The notes under the pieces are model-generated. The model was not told where the DNA came from and searched no databases. It saw only the letters and a program-made list of their open reading frames with translations. Positions 8,148 through 15,791 of a DNA stretch of 64,000 nucleotides are shown one piece after another. Where the stretch lies: positions 310,001-374,000 of the forward strand of contig NZ_PCPZ01000001.1 of NCBI RefSeq assembly GCF_002979865.1, written 5' to 3'. The first letter of the stretch is position 1. Each line of letters opens with the position of its first letter. Made by a program: the position numbers and the translations under genes. The stretch comes from Arthrobacter sp. MYb214. GTDB taxonomy: Bacteria; Actinomycetota; Actinomycetes; Actinomycetales; Micrococcaceae.

Positions 8148-9140
8148 TTAGGATTCCTGATTGCCAGTTACTGTGATCTCGGCTTTGATACGACCTACCC
8201 AATTGGCTCGATGAATCACACGAACAAAATTTGCAGTCGGATCGGACAAAAGATCCGGTCGGCTCCGCTGACTGAGTTCTTTCCAATCATCGAACATCAC
8301 GTAGGCTGCATTCCCATAGCTGAAATTCTCTAATACGACAGCTTTCGGGAAGGTAAATGCAACATACCTTGCAAAGCCGGACGATCCTGAGTAAATCTCA
8401 GTAGGTGATAGGGCTCGCATGGCTTCAAAACGTTCCCTATACGTATCCGGGAGTTGGCGACCCGACTGTTGGGAGAACTTCCTAGCCACAGTATCGAATT
8501 CAGGAAGTTCGGAAGCTTGACCTGCAGGTAGTAATTCCCATGAAACTGACTGAGTGGATTCCCAGTCGGCAACAGTCTGACCCGACGCCAATACCTGAGG
8601 ATATCCAACCGTCTCTCCAACAAGAGAGACAGCCATAAGGAGATCCGAGTCGTTTTCGTCGATGCTAGTTTCGAAAACGAGGTCGCAGAGGAAGGTTACG
8701 ACGGTGGTTTCAGAATCCAAATCCTCGTGCGAAACCGTGATGGGGAATCCCTTACCATGGATGACCTGTTTTCGGTAGGCCATCGTGGATCGCGTGTGGG
8801 TGGAATAACCATACTTTGCGCCGTCGCCAAAGTTTGGCGTAGTTAGTGACCATGAAACTGGGTGTTTGGGTAGGTCTTTGCGAATCTTGACCTGCCCATA
8901 TAGGTTTCGCTTGGCCCAGCGCTTGTTGGGCTCAGGTAAGAATGACTTCTCGTAGTTGAGGTGACCCTCCTGCACCGTGACCCCGGCGTATGCCAGAACC
9001 CCGTCTCTCAGTTCATCCTTACTAAATTTCCGACGGAATCCAATTTGGAATGTAGAGTTGTCGAGCCGTCGAAATTGTTCCACAATGTTTTGAGGAACGG
9101 ACCGAAATCCATGAAGTGCTTTAGCTCTCGGTTCTTTCAC
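8148..9140 (-). CDS. Hypothetical protein, 330 residues, in AT-rich islet
   Basis: I do not recognise this protein. It is 330 residues, soluble, without signal peptide or membrane segments, and with a mixed beta-rich pattern. Readable stretches are the basic N-terminus QIGFRRKFSKDEL, a Trp/Lys-rich region KRWAKRNLYGQVKIRKDL at about 75-92, TVVTFLCDLVFETSIDE in the middle, and a C-terminal strand-rich segment (VRVIHRANWVGRIKAEITVTG). No nuclease, kinase or HTH motif is evident. Base composition is clearly lower in GC than the neighbours. Its ATG at 9140 is 2 bases past the stop of the small YjzC-like gene, so the two are translationally coupled. It looks like a recently acquired accessory pair. 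Confidence 0.7.
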   Translation of the reverse strand: MKEPRAKALHGFRSVPQNIVEQFRRLDNSTFQIGFRRKFSKDELRDGVLAYAGVTVQEGHLNYEKSFLPEPNKRWAKRNLYGQVKIRKDLPKHPVSWSLTTPNFGDGAKYGYSTHTRSTMAYRKQVIHGKGFPITVSHEDLDSETTVVTFLCDLVFETSIDENDSDLLMAVSLVGETVGYPQVLASGQTVADWESTQSVSWELLPAGQASELPEFDTVARKFSQQSGRQLPDTYRERFEAMRALSPTEIYSGSSGFARYVAFTFPKAVVLENFSYGNAAYVMFDDWKELSQRSRPDLLSDPTANFVRVIHRANWVGRIKAEITVTGNQES

Positions 9141-9142
9141 GG

Positions 9143-9334
9143 CTAAGCTCCCCGTCCTGATTTGTTGCGCGTACGATCCACAGGAATGTAAGACTGACCG
9201 GGCTTAGGGGTCGGGGGCAGTTGGGTGCCTTTCGGTACCGTGCGCTCCTGACCGGTGTGTCCTCCACGTGGGCCAATGATCTCCCACTGTGCGGATACAG
9301 TTGCCCGGTTTCCGGGCTTCAACGGCTTTGCCAT
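9143..9334 (-). CDS. Small YjzC-like protein upstream of the 330-residue gene
   Basis: A 63-residue basic protein with features I associate with the YjzC-like family of small proteins: an N-terminal KPGN motif, a Trp/Ile strand, GPRGGHTGQERTVPKG and PPTPKPGQSY, ending in NKSGRGA. Family function is unknown. The ATG at 9334 is preceded by a near-ideal ribosome site (AGGAGG complement at 9344-9349), so it is well translated. It is the first gene of a two-gene unit, with 2 bases between its stop and the next start. Family assignment is from memory of the motif pattern and should be searched. Confidence 0.7.
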   Translation of the reverse strand: MAKPLKPGNRATVSAQWEIIGPRGGHTGQERTVPKGTQLPPTPKPGQSYIPVDRTRNKSGRGA

Positions 9335-9393
9335 TTTGCGAGTCCTCCTAAGGACTGCTTGGAGTTAAGAAGTCACTCCTAGAAAACCTAAGG

Positions 9394-9479
9394 TTCGAAT
9401 ATTCAGTTGCGTTCCATGCCTAGAGTCAACTAGTGTCAGAACGTTCCCGCCAAGGACAATGAATAAGTGAATATTCGAA
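9394..9479. repeat. 12-bp inverted repeat TTCGAATATTCA in islet promoter region
   Basis: TTCGAATATTCA at 9394-9405 and its exact complement at 9468-9479, 62 bases apart. The first arm lies about 60 bases upstream of the YjzC-like start, where a promoter is expected. A paired operator or a recombination site are both possible. Confidence 0.55.
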
Positions 9480-9624
9480 TCTCAGCCTCTCGGTCTAGCC
9501 GTGGGGCTAGATTTTTTGAAGGTGATTTCAGACTCAATACTACATCTAGTGTCTACTCGGTCAAGGTGACACAATATATAGTGGTGAAGTGCTGTGGCAT
9601 CGAAGCTCGACTTTCCACATACCC

Positions 9625-9684
9625 TGTGGATAACCATCCCAGGAATTACCATGAGATTCCGCATAGTTCGAAAGTTTATCCACA
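9625..9684. promoter_or_regulatory. Pair of perfect DnaA boxes
   Basis: TGTGGATAA at 9625-9633 and TTATCCACA at 9676-9684 are both exact 9-mer DnaA boxes, convergent, about 50 bases apart. A weaker relative (CTTTCCACA) sits at 9611-9619. Known DnaA boxes act at origins, in titration sites or in DnaA-regulated promoters; no dnaA, dnaN or rep gene is nearby. Confidence 0.55.
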
Positions 9685-9721
9685 CCTTTAGCAATCTGAT
9701 CTGTAGAAAATGTGCAACAGT

Positions 9722-9737
9722 TGTGATTTATGTCACA
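9722..9737. promoter_or_regulatory. CRP/GlxR-type site upstream of the VOC gene
   Basis: TGTGA-TTTATG-TCACA is a perfect match to the TGTGA-N6-TCACA consensus of CRP-family regulators such as GlxR. It lies 50 bases before the VOC start, with possible -10 TAAGAT about 10 bases downstream. Confidence 0.6.
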
Positions 9738-9786
9738 TCAATATTGTAAGATGCATTCGTGGGACTTCGTGCTGACTCCGTAGTCA

Positions 9787-10194
9787 GTGAGTTCCATGCT
9801 GCATCATCTGGAAATATGGGTTGAGGATTGGGCAGCCAGTACAGCTTCCCTGGGCTGGCTGCTCACTCGCCTTGGCTATGTGGTGGATTCCCAATGGGCT
9901 GATGGCATCAGCTATGCCCGCGATGGATTCTATATAGTCCTGGAATCCGGACCGGATGCCAAAAGGCAGCGGCATGACCGCCTGGCTCCCGGGCTGAACC
10001 ATTTGGCTTTCCATGCTGGAACCAGGCAGGCGGTGGAAACGTTGGCTGCCCAGGCGCTGGATCACGGGTTCACCCTGATGTTCCCGGAGCTGCACCCGTA
10101 CGCCGGGGGACCAAAGCACTACGCGGCGTATTTGGAAGATGCTGCCGGTTTCGAGATTGAGCTAGTAGCGGCCCTGACACAAGCTGAAGTGTGA
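9787..10194 (+). CDS. VOC-family (glyoxalase/bleomycin resistance) protein
   Basis: A 135-residue single-domain vicinal oxygen chelate protein. Candidate metal-site residues are in HHLEIWVEDW near the N-terminus, PGLNHLAFHAG in the middle and AAGFEIELVA near the C-terminus, the His/His/Glu pattern of the family. The substrate cannot be predicted: lyases, isomerases and resistance proteins share this fold. The start could be GTG 9787 or ATG 9796; an in-frame TAG at 9781 limits extension upstream. A perfect CRP/GlxR-type site upstream suggests control by carbon source. The gene stands alone and is followed by a strong terminator. Confidence 0.8.
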   Translation: MSSMLHHLEIWVEDWAASTASLGWLLTRLGYVVDSQWADGISYARDGFYIVLESGPDAKRQRHDRLAPGLNHLAFHAGTRQAVETLAAQALDHGFTLMFPELHPYAGGPKHYAAYLEDAAGFEIELVAALTQAEV

Positions 10195-10198
10195 ACCA

Positions 10199-10253
10199 GC
10201 AACCGGTGCGATCCAGGAAATACCCAATCCCGGATCGCACCGGTTGCTTTCTT
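10199..10253 (+). terminator. Terminator of the VOC gene
   Basis: Sixteen-base perfect arms (10199-10214 and 10232-10247) then TTTCTT. It stands between convergent VOC and sialidase genes. Confidence 0.85.
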
Positions 10254-10314
10254 CAGGGTGCTGGCAGCAGCCGGATAGATCTGCCGCGGCCTCCTCGCGC
10301 ACTTTTACGAGGTC

Positions 10315-12594
10315 CTAGCGCTCCGCCAGCTTCACCTCGGCCAGCGAATACTCGGCTTCAACTTCTCTGTGCCCGTTGCTGGCAGTTGCAAGCAACGAAC
10401 CCTTGGTCAGTTTTCCTTCCGAGATTTCCAGGCTGGTTAGCAATCTGCTGATGGTTGCAGTCCTTGACTGCCCGGCCGCCAATTCGACGACGCTGAACCC
10501 CGGTCCTTCTAGATCGGTCAATCGCACGTTGCCTGTGTTGGTGACAGTCACCTCGAAGTTGACCCAAGCGCCGGCCCTCGAAGAGGAGTTCCCCGTACGG
10601 TCCGCTACTGCCGGCTCGGATACTTCAACGCTGAAGGCCGGTTGGCGATCCAGCAGATCTACTTCCTCGCCGGTAACGGTGTATTCATCCACAACGCTGG
10701 TGTATTCGCCGATGCGGCCTGAAGTCCAGCGGGTCTGAGGAACGAAATAACCGTCCGCTAGTTCCTGATCCGTCACCTCGTGGCGCGGGGTTGCGCAGGT
10801 GTAGGCCTTGTCAGCACCGAGGTTTGAGTAGCGGCAATTCCCTGCTGGACTGGATTCGCCTACCGGCTTGGCGGCAAACGGTGAGAAATTGCCTTCTGCG
10901 GGAACTACCCATTGATTGATATTGCCGATGTTGCTCACGCGGAAACTGTATGGCACCTTTTCACCCACCGCGTAGGGATCTGCTGCCAGGTCGCGGCTCG
11001 CATCGCCGCGCTGGCCGACTACCTCGATGCCGGTGACTTCTTGGCCGGCCACCTGAGCTGCGATGGTGGCCTGCGAAGTGCTTCCGGACGCACTCGTGAA
11101 CTGCAGCTGCAATGATTGGGCGCCGAGAGCTGTCGCCGCAATGGTTATGGGCACGTTAACGGTGGTGCTCTGGCCCGGTGCAAGATCGGTGACCTGGGTA
11201 GCTGCCGCATTGAACAGGTTCGATGCACCGACGTCTATGGTTCCCGAAATGGTTTGGGCTTCCTGGTTGGTGATGGTGACCGGCACATCCACGGTCGTTC
11301 CAGCATCGGCTTTGAATGTGCTGGCTTGCATTGGGGCGCAAACGTAATTCAGCCACTCTTCATCAAAGGATGCGAATTGCATGCTGTCGGTATAGCCGGC
11401 CTCGTAGAACACACCGAACTTGCCCCCATCGAGCGCACCTGCCACCGAATAGGCAGACAACCCTCGGCGGATCGTGCGAAGCCCCGGCCAGGTCTTGCCG
11501 TCATCGCAGGAGATCCTCGCCGAGACGTTGGAGCGGGAGGCCTGCGAGTTGGCTCCGGTGTATAGCAGCTTCTTGGCCTGGCTGCTGTTGATTTCGGCAT
11601 CGGGGAACATCTGCGTGATGTGGGCATTATTGGTGGGGTCAGGCAGGTTCCTGTCCTGAGTGACCGATGAATAGCTGTGGCCGCCATCGGACGAAATTGC
11701 GACCTTGCGGTAGCCGCCGCCGCTGTTATCGCGGGAGTTGAGCAGCAAGCGGCCATCAGAAAGCTCAACGACCTTGTTCTCGTCCATGGCTTTCACGGTG
11801 AATTCGCCACGCTGCCAGGTAGCCCCGTGGTCATCCGAGTACACTGAATAGGCTTGGATAGCCCGCGATCCATCGGCTTGCATGACATCACCGGCATATT
11901 GCTGTACCAAGCGGCCGGCGTATTCACCGCGAGTGAGCTGGATTCCTTGGCCAGAGGTGGCAAAGGTGGTGCGGACCGCTCCGGGTACTGCGTGGTCGCC
12001 GGGCTTGACCACATCGGTGATCAACCGTGGCTTGCTCCAGGTAGCACCGTCATCAGTGGACTCGACCACCGCGGCGCTGATGACCTGGCGGTTCCCGTCA
12101 TCGTGACCCCAGGTGCTGCCATGGAAACCTTGATCCTTTGAATAGACGAAGAAGGCGAATACCTTCCCCACCTCTTCATCCACCACGTAGCTTGGGTCGG
12201 AATAGCCGTATTTTCCTTCGTCAGCGGAGCCGGGGAAGCCGGCGGCGATGGTGGTCATCGCGCCCCATGTGGCACCGTTGTCGGTGCTCTTGCGTTGCAC
12301 GATGCTGTTTGGATTCGGAGCGTCGGCGGCGCTGCCGGGGCGGGCATCCCAGGCAGCGATGATAACGCCATTGCCCAGATGGGCCATCGCCGGAATGCGG
12401 TAGAAGAAGTTCTGGGCAGTGCGGTCGGAACCCAGATTGATCTCGGAGAAGTTTCCGGGAGGTGCACCGGGATCAGCTTCGTCCAACGTGCTTGCCGCCA
12501 GCGCCCCGTGGGCGCTGATGACCGGGATGGCTAGGGAGATGGCGATGGCAGCCGCCAGGGTTTTTCCATGATGAAGCCTAGAGCGAATTCGCAT
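10315..12594 (-). CDS. Secreted exo-alpha-sialidase (GH33)
   Basis: A 759-residue extracellular sialidase that removes terminal sialic acid from glycoconjugates. A Sec signal peptide (RSRLHHGK, hydrophobic core, cleavage near ALA-AS at residues 33-34) precedes the beta-propeller. The sialidase YRIP motif is at 65-68, and five Asp-box-like repeats are readable: STDNGATW, STDDGATW, YSDDHGATW, SSDGGHSY and SCDDGKTW. After about residue 430 two or three Ig-like NEW3/CARDB-type beta domains follow, which may bind substrate or envelope. There is no LPXTG anchor. ATG 12594 has GAGGAA upstream and puts the signal peptide first. Upstream elements match those of the nan operon at 48.5 kb, so it should be induced by sialic acid. 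Confidence 0.93.
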   Translation of the reverse strand: MRIRSRLHHGKTLAAAIAISLAIPVISAHGALAASTLDEADPGAPPGNFSEINLGSDRTAQNFFYRIPAMAHLGNGVIIAAWDARPGSAADAPNPNSIVQRKSTDNGATWGAMTTIAAGFPGSADEGKYGYSDPSYVVDEEVGKVFAFFVYSKDQGFHGSTWGHDDGNRQVISAAVVESTDDGATWSKPRLITDVVKPGDHAVPGAVRTTFATSGQGIQLTRGEYAGRLVQQYAGDVMQADGSRAIQAYSVYSDDHGATWQRGEFTVKAMDENKVVELSDGRLLLNSRDNSGGGYRKVAISSDGGHSYSSVTQDRNLPDPTNNAHITQMFPDAEINSSQAKKLLYTGANSQASRSNVSARISCDDGKTWPGLRTIRRGLSAYSVAGALDGGKFGVFYEAGYTDSMQFASFDEEWLNYVCAPMQASTFKADAGTTVDVPVTITNQEAQTISGTIDVGASNLFNAAATQVTDLAPGQSTTVNVPITIAATALGAQSLQLQFTSASGSTSQATIAAQVAGQEVTGIEVVGQRGDASRDLAADPYAVGEKVPYSFRVSNIGNINQWVVPAEGNFSPFAAKPVGESSPAGNCRYSNLGADKAYTCATPRHEVTDQELADGYFVPQTRWTSGRIGEYTSVVDEYTVTGEEVDLLDRQPAFSVEVSEPAVADRTGNSSSRAGAWVNFEVTVTNTGNVRLTDLEGPGFSVVELAAGQSRTATISRLLTSLEISEGKLTKGSLLATASNGHREVEAEYSLAEVKLAER

Positions 12595-12638
12595 GGGCCA
12601 GTTCCTCGCAGGTGAGTGGGATCCTGTAATCAGGAAGG

Positions 12639-12663
12639 ACGTATGACGTAGGATGTCATACGT
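12639..12663. promoter_or_regulatory. Palindromic operator upstream of sialidase (shared with nan operon)
   Basis: ACGTATGAC-N7-GTCATACGT, a perfect 9-bp palindrome with spacer GTAGGAT. GTATGACGTAGGATGTC within it matches 16 of 17 bases of the element before the nan operon (48546-48562, opposite strand), in the same orientation relative to each gene. It lies 45 bases before the sialidase ATG. Confidence 0.8.
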
Positions 12664-12671
12664 GAAGCCTA

Positions 12672-12687
12672 AGTGAACTGCATCACA
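12672..12687. promoter_or_regulatory. CRP/GlxR-type site upstream of sialidase
   Basis: Read on the minus strand it is TGTGA-TGCAGT-TCACT, nine of ten consensus bases. It sits just upstream of the palindromic operator, consistent with activation by cAMP-dependent GlxR/CRP. Confidence 0.5.
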
Positions 12688-12804
12688 TTTGGAAGGGGTC
12701 TGCATGGAATAACGAAGCCCGGGGTGCTGCGAGGCCGGCGGTTGCAGTCAGGATTCTTCGCGTGGCAACGCCGGAGGGGTAGTGGACTGCAAATCCTGAT
12801 TGGG

Positions 12805-13629
12805 CTATTTGGCGGTGGTGAACTGGTGGTCTTCCGGCAGCAGGATGTTCAGCGCCAAGCCCTTCTTGTCTTGGACGAGGGACGCTTCCCACTTGGTCTG
12901 GACCAGTTCGAGCAATTCTCCAGGGTTTTCCGGTGCGACCGGTTGCTGGACCAGGAAACCGGCGACCTCTCCGCGGGTGTGCTTGGCAAAGTGCGAGACC
13001 ACCTTCGGGATCCCATTGCGCATCTGGAAGACGTTGACCGCAACGGTGTTGCCATTGGCCGGCTTGTAGGCGGCCGCATAGGTGCTCGACCGCGCGTCAA
13101 CGATCAGCTGGTCGCCGGCCGCCGCATCCAGCACCGGAGCCAGGCGCTTCTTCCACCAGGTGGCCAGCTTGCCCAGCGGCTCGAGCTTGACCGACATGGA
13201 TAAGCGGTAGGGCGGAATGCGATCGCCAAAACGCACGGCACCCCACAGGGCGGAGACCACGATGATGGATTCATCGGCGCGCCGCTGCGCTGCTTCATCC
13301 AGGCTTGCGTAGTCCAGGGCCTCGAAGAGCACCCCCGAGTAGATATCGTGCGCCTTGGCTGCGGGCTCGGTGTGCAGATTGATATTCCGCGCTACTTCCT
13401 TGGCCAGCGAGGCTCCGACTCCCAGCAGGTCCATGGCATCTTCGCGTGCTGAGACTTCAGCAAGGGCGTCAAGCACCAGGCGGCGTTCCCCGGAAAGCTC
13501 CGGAAAAGACAGGTCCTCGATTTCGAACGGAGAACCTTCGGCGTGGGCGGTCTTGCCTTCGGAAGGCGGCAACAGAATAAGCACGCGTTCCAGCTTATCG
13601 GAGTTCACCTGATCTTCTGCCCAGGGCAT
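12805..13629 (-). CDS. yaaA: Peroxide stress protein YaaA family
   Basis: A 274-residue member of the YaaA (UPF0246) family, DNA-binding proteins that lower free intracellular iron and limit oxidative damage in E. coli. The family hallmark LILLPPSEGK begins at residue 17, followed by SALWGAVRFGDRIPPYRLSM and the late SHFAKHTRGEVAGFL stretch. Start is uncertain: ATG 13629 gives MPWAEDQ, while GTG 13608 gives VNSDKLERV with weak AGAAG upstream. It diverges from the flavoprotein gene at 13702, so both may share control regions, which would suit a redox-stress pair. That link is inference. Confidence 0.88.
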   Translation of the reverse strand: MPWAEDQVNSDKLERVLILLPPSEGKTAHAEGSPFEIEDLSFPELSGERRLVLDALAEVSAREDAMDLLGVGASLAKEVARNINLHTEPAAKAHDIYSGVLFEALDYASLDEAAQRRADESIIVVSALWGAVRFGDRIPPYRLSMSVKLEPLGKLATWWKKRLAPVLDAAAGDQLIVDARSSTYAAAYKPANGNTVAVNVFQMRNGIPKVVSHFAKHTRGEVAGFLVQQPVAPENPGELLELVQTKWEASLVQDKKGLALNILLPEDHQFTTAK

Positions 13630-13701
13630 GTACCCGCAGAGCAGATCTGGCTAGGCTGAACCCACTACCCAGCAGCGCTTCACGCAGAGCAAGGACAGAG
13701 C

Positions 13702-15144
13702 ATGCCCCAGCAGAACTCAAGAGCTAGCCAAACTGCCTCCGGGCAGCACTGCGACTTCGATGTGATCGTGATCGGCGCCGGGCCGGCCGGGGAGAACGCC
13801 GCCGACTATGCCACCCGGCAGGGCCTGAAGGCGGCCATCGTCGAATCCGAGCTGGTGGGCGGGGAATGCTCGTATTGGGCATGCATGCCTTCCAAGGCCC
13901 TGTTGCGCAGCGGCGATGCGCTGCGCGCGGCACGCCGGGTTCCCGGGGCCCGCGAAGCGGTGACTGGTGCGCTGGATCCCGAGGCGGTGCTCGCGCGGAG
14001 GGACGCCTTCACCAGCAACTGGGATGATGCCGGGCAGGAACGGTGGCTGCGCTCGGCGGGCATCGAGTTGATCCGCGGCCGGGCGCGGCTTTCCGGGCGC
14101 GGCCTGGTGCAGGTGGCGGATCGCGAGTACTCGGCCCGGGCCGTAGTCCTGGCCACCGGATCCACTCCAGTTCTGCCTGGGATCGAGGGATTGGCTGAAG
14201 CCAGGCCGTGGGGCACCCGGGAGGCCACTGCGGCCAAGGCGATCCCGCCAAGGCTGGCCATCATCGGTGGCGGAGTTGCCGGGGTGGAGCTGGCATTCGC
14301 CTTCGCCTCCCTCGATTCCAAGGTCACCATCCTTGCCCGCGGGTCGCTGCTGGGCCGCGAAGAGCCGTTCGCCGGCGAGCTGGTGGCCCAGTCGCTGGCC
14401 GAGGCCGGGGTAGTGGTGCACCAGGACACCACTCCGTTGCAGGTCCACCGCGATGAGCACGGGATAGCCGGCCTCCAGCTGCCCGGAGGATCCCTCGTGG
14501 AAGCCGAGGAAGTGCTCGTCTCCACCGGGCGGCGGCCGGACATCGGGAACCTGGGACTCGAAGCACTCGGGGTGGACCCGTCCCGGCGGTTGCAGGTCGA
14601 TGACACGATGCTCGTGGCGGGCACCGACTGGCTCTACGCCGTGGGAGATGCCAGCGGGCGCAGCCCGCTGACCCACCAGGGCAAGTACCAGGCCCGGGCC
14701 GCGGGCGAGGCCATTGCCGCGAGGATCAATGGAACCGGGGTTCTCGATGCGCCCTGGGGCAGGCATGCGGCCACGGCGGACCACCATGCGGTGCCGCGCG
14801 TGGTCTTCAGCGATCCGCAGATCGCCGCGGTCGGACTCACCGAACGCCAGGCCCGCGACGCCGGTCTGCAGATTTCGGTTATCGAGCACGATCTGGGTGC
14901 GGTGGCCGGGGCGAGCCTGCACGCCGACGGGTATTCCGGGCGGGCCAAGCTGGTGATAGACCAGGCGCGTTCGGTGATCGTCGGCGCCACTTTCGCTGGC
15001 CAGGATGCCGCGGAACTGCTGCATGCGGCCACCATTGCGATCGTCGGCGAGGTCAGCCTGGACCGGCTGTGGCATGCGGTCCCCGCCTATCCGACGATCA
15101 GCGAAATCTGGTTGCGGTTGCTTGAGGCGCTGCGGTTCGGGTGA
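13702..15144 (+). CDS. FAD-dependent pyridine nucleotide-disulfide oxidoreductase
   Basis: A 480-residue class I flavin disulfide reductase resembling dihydrolipoyl dehydrogenase and mercuric reductase. The FAD-binding GAGPAGENAA follows VIVIG; the redox disulfide is in GGECSYWACMPSK (C-x4-C, residues about 56-61); the NAD(P) loop IGGGVAGVELA and the second FAD motif WLYAVGDASG are present. In true E3 enzymes the C-terminus carries the base in H-P-T-x-S-E; here the sequence is PAYPTISE, so the His is Tyr. No lipoamide E1/E2 genes are near. Electron acceptor is therefore unknown. ATG 13702 starts a gene with a 15-residue polar leader. Confidence 0.85.
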   Translation: MPQQNSRASQTASGQHCDFDVIVIGAGPAGENAADYATRQGLKAAIVESELVGGECSYWACMPSKALLRSGDALRAARRVPGAREAVTGALDPEAVLARRDAFTSNWDDAGQERWLRSAGIELIRGRARLSGRGLVQVADREYSARAVVLATGSTPVLPGIEGLAEARPWGTREATAAKAIPPRLAIIGGGVAGVELAFAFASLDSKVTILARGSLLGREEPFAGELVAQSLAEAGVVVHQDTTPLQVHRDEHGIAGLQLPGGSLVEAEEVLVSTGRRPDIGNLGLEALGVDPSRRLQVDDTMLVAGTDWLYAVGDASGRSPLTHQGKYQARAAGEAIAARINGTGVLDAPWGRHAATADHHAVPRVVFSDPQIAAVGLTERQARDAGLQISVIEHDLGAVAGASLHADGYSGRAKLVIDQARSVIVGATFAGQDAAELLHAATIAIVGEVSLDRLWHAVPAYPTISEIWLRLLEALRFG

Positions 15145-15213
15145 ACCTGGCTGTGACCGAATCAGCGTTCGGAAGTGGTCTGCAGGCCGCGCCCAACGCA
15201 TTAGACTGGTAGT
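15145..15213. other. Short spacer before rnpB
   Basis: Holds the presumed rnpB promoter; TTAGACTGGTAGT at 15201-15213 contains a TAGACT -10-like box about 7 bases before the RNA. Confidence 0.4.
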
Positions 15214-15571
15214 GAATGGGATGGCCAGACGGTCGCGTGGCAAGCAATTGCCCCGAGGAACGTCCGGGCTCCGCAGAACAGGGTGGTGGGTAACGCCCAC
15301 TCGGGGTAACCCGCAGGCTAGTGCCACAGAAAATAGACCGCCAGGTTTTCCTGGTAAGGGTGAAACGGTGGTGTAAGAGACCACCAGCACCCCAAGCGAT
15401 TGGGGTGGCTAGGTAAACCCCACTCGGAGCAAGGTCAGACAGACTGCGTCATGAGGGCTGTTCGCCCCATGCAGTCGGGTGGACCGCTAGAGGCTGCCGG
15501 CAACGGCAGTCGTAGATAGATGACCGTCCCGCTTCGGCGCGACAAAACCCGGCGTATCGGCCATCCCATTC
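15214..15571 (+). ncRNA. rnpB: RNase P RNA (class A)
   Basis: Catalytic RNA of ribonuclease P, which matures tRNA 5' ends. The ends pair to form P1 (GAATGGGATGGCC with GGCCATCCCATTC). The conserved core GAGGAACGTCCGGGCTCC (P3-P4), ACAGAAA near 15325, and the closing AGATAGATGACCGTC block at 15513-15527 are all present and in order. About 358 nucleotides, normal for actinobacteria. Confidence 0.93.
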
Positions 15572-15791
15572 ACACTCTTCCTCCCTGCGATTGCGCCGGC
15601 ATCAGCCTTTAGTGCGCTGGTGAGATGATTCACAGTCCCCGATCCTCAGTTTTTCTGCGCACGGTCTAGAATGGATCATGTACTTACGAGGATGATCCTG
15701 TTACCTCGTGCCACCGCAAAAGCAATGGTGCTTCCCACGGTGCCAACCGACTTTATGGATCTGCGAGTCGGCTGAATTGGAAGGATTTTCT

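Larger units (their letters stand above)
9335..9786. other. 452-bp AT-rich non-coding segment with regulatory signals
   Basis: No credible gene is present. The segment holds a 12-bp inverted repeat, two perfect DnaA boxes in opposite orientation, a CRP/GlxR-type site and a CTGACT-N4-AGTCAG palindrome at 9772-9787, listed separately where relevant. The AT-richness and short runs such as ACAATATATAG (9571-9581) contrast with the surrounding chromosome. Confidence 0.6.

Noticed and set aside
9467-9691. A 74-codon plus-strand frame in the AT-rich segment
   Set aside because: It spans the DnaA boxes and inverted repeat, has no ribosome site and no protein-like pattern.
13717-15390. A 557-codon minus frame opposite the flavoprotein and rnpB
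   Set aside because: Shadow of a high-GC gene; the plus-strand product has complete disulfide-reductase motifs and the frame runs into rnpB.
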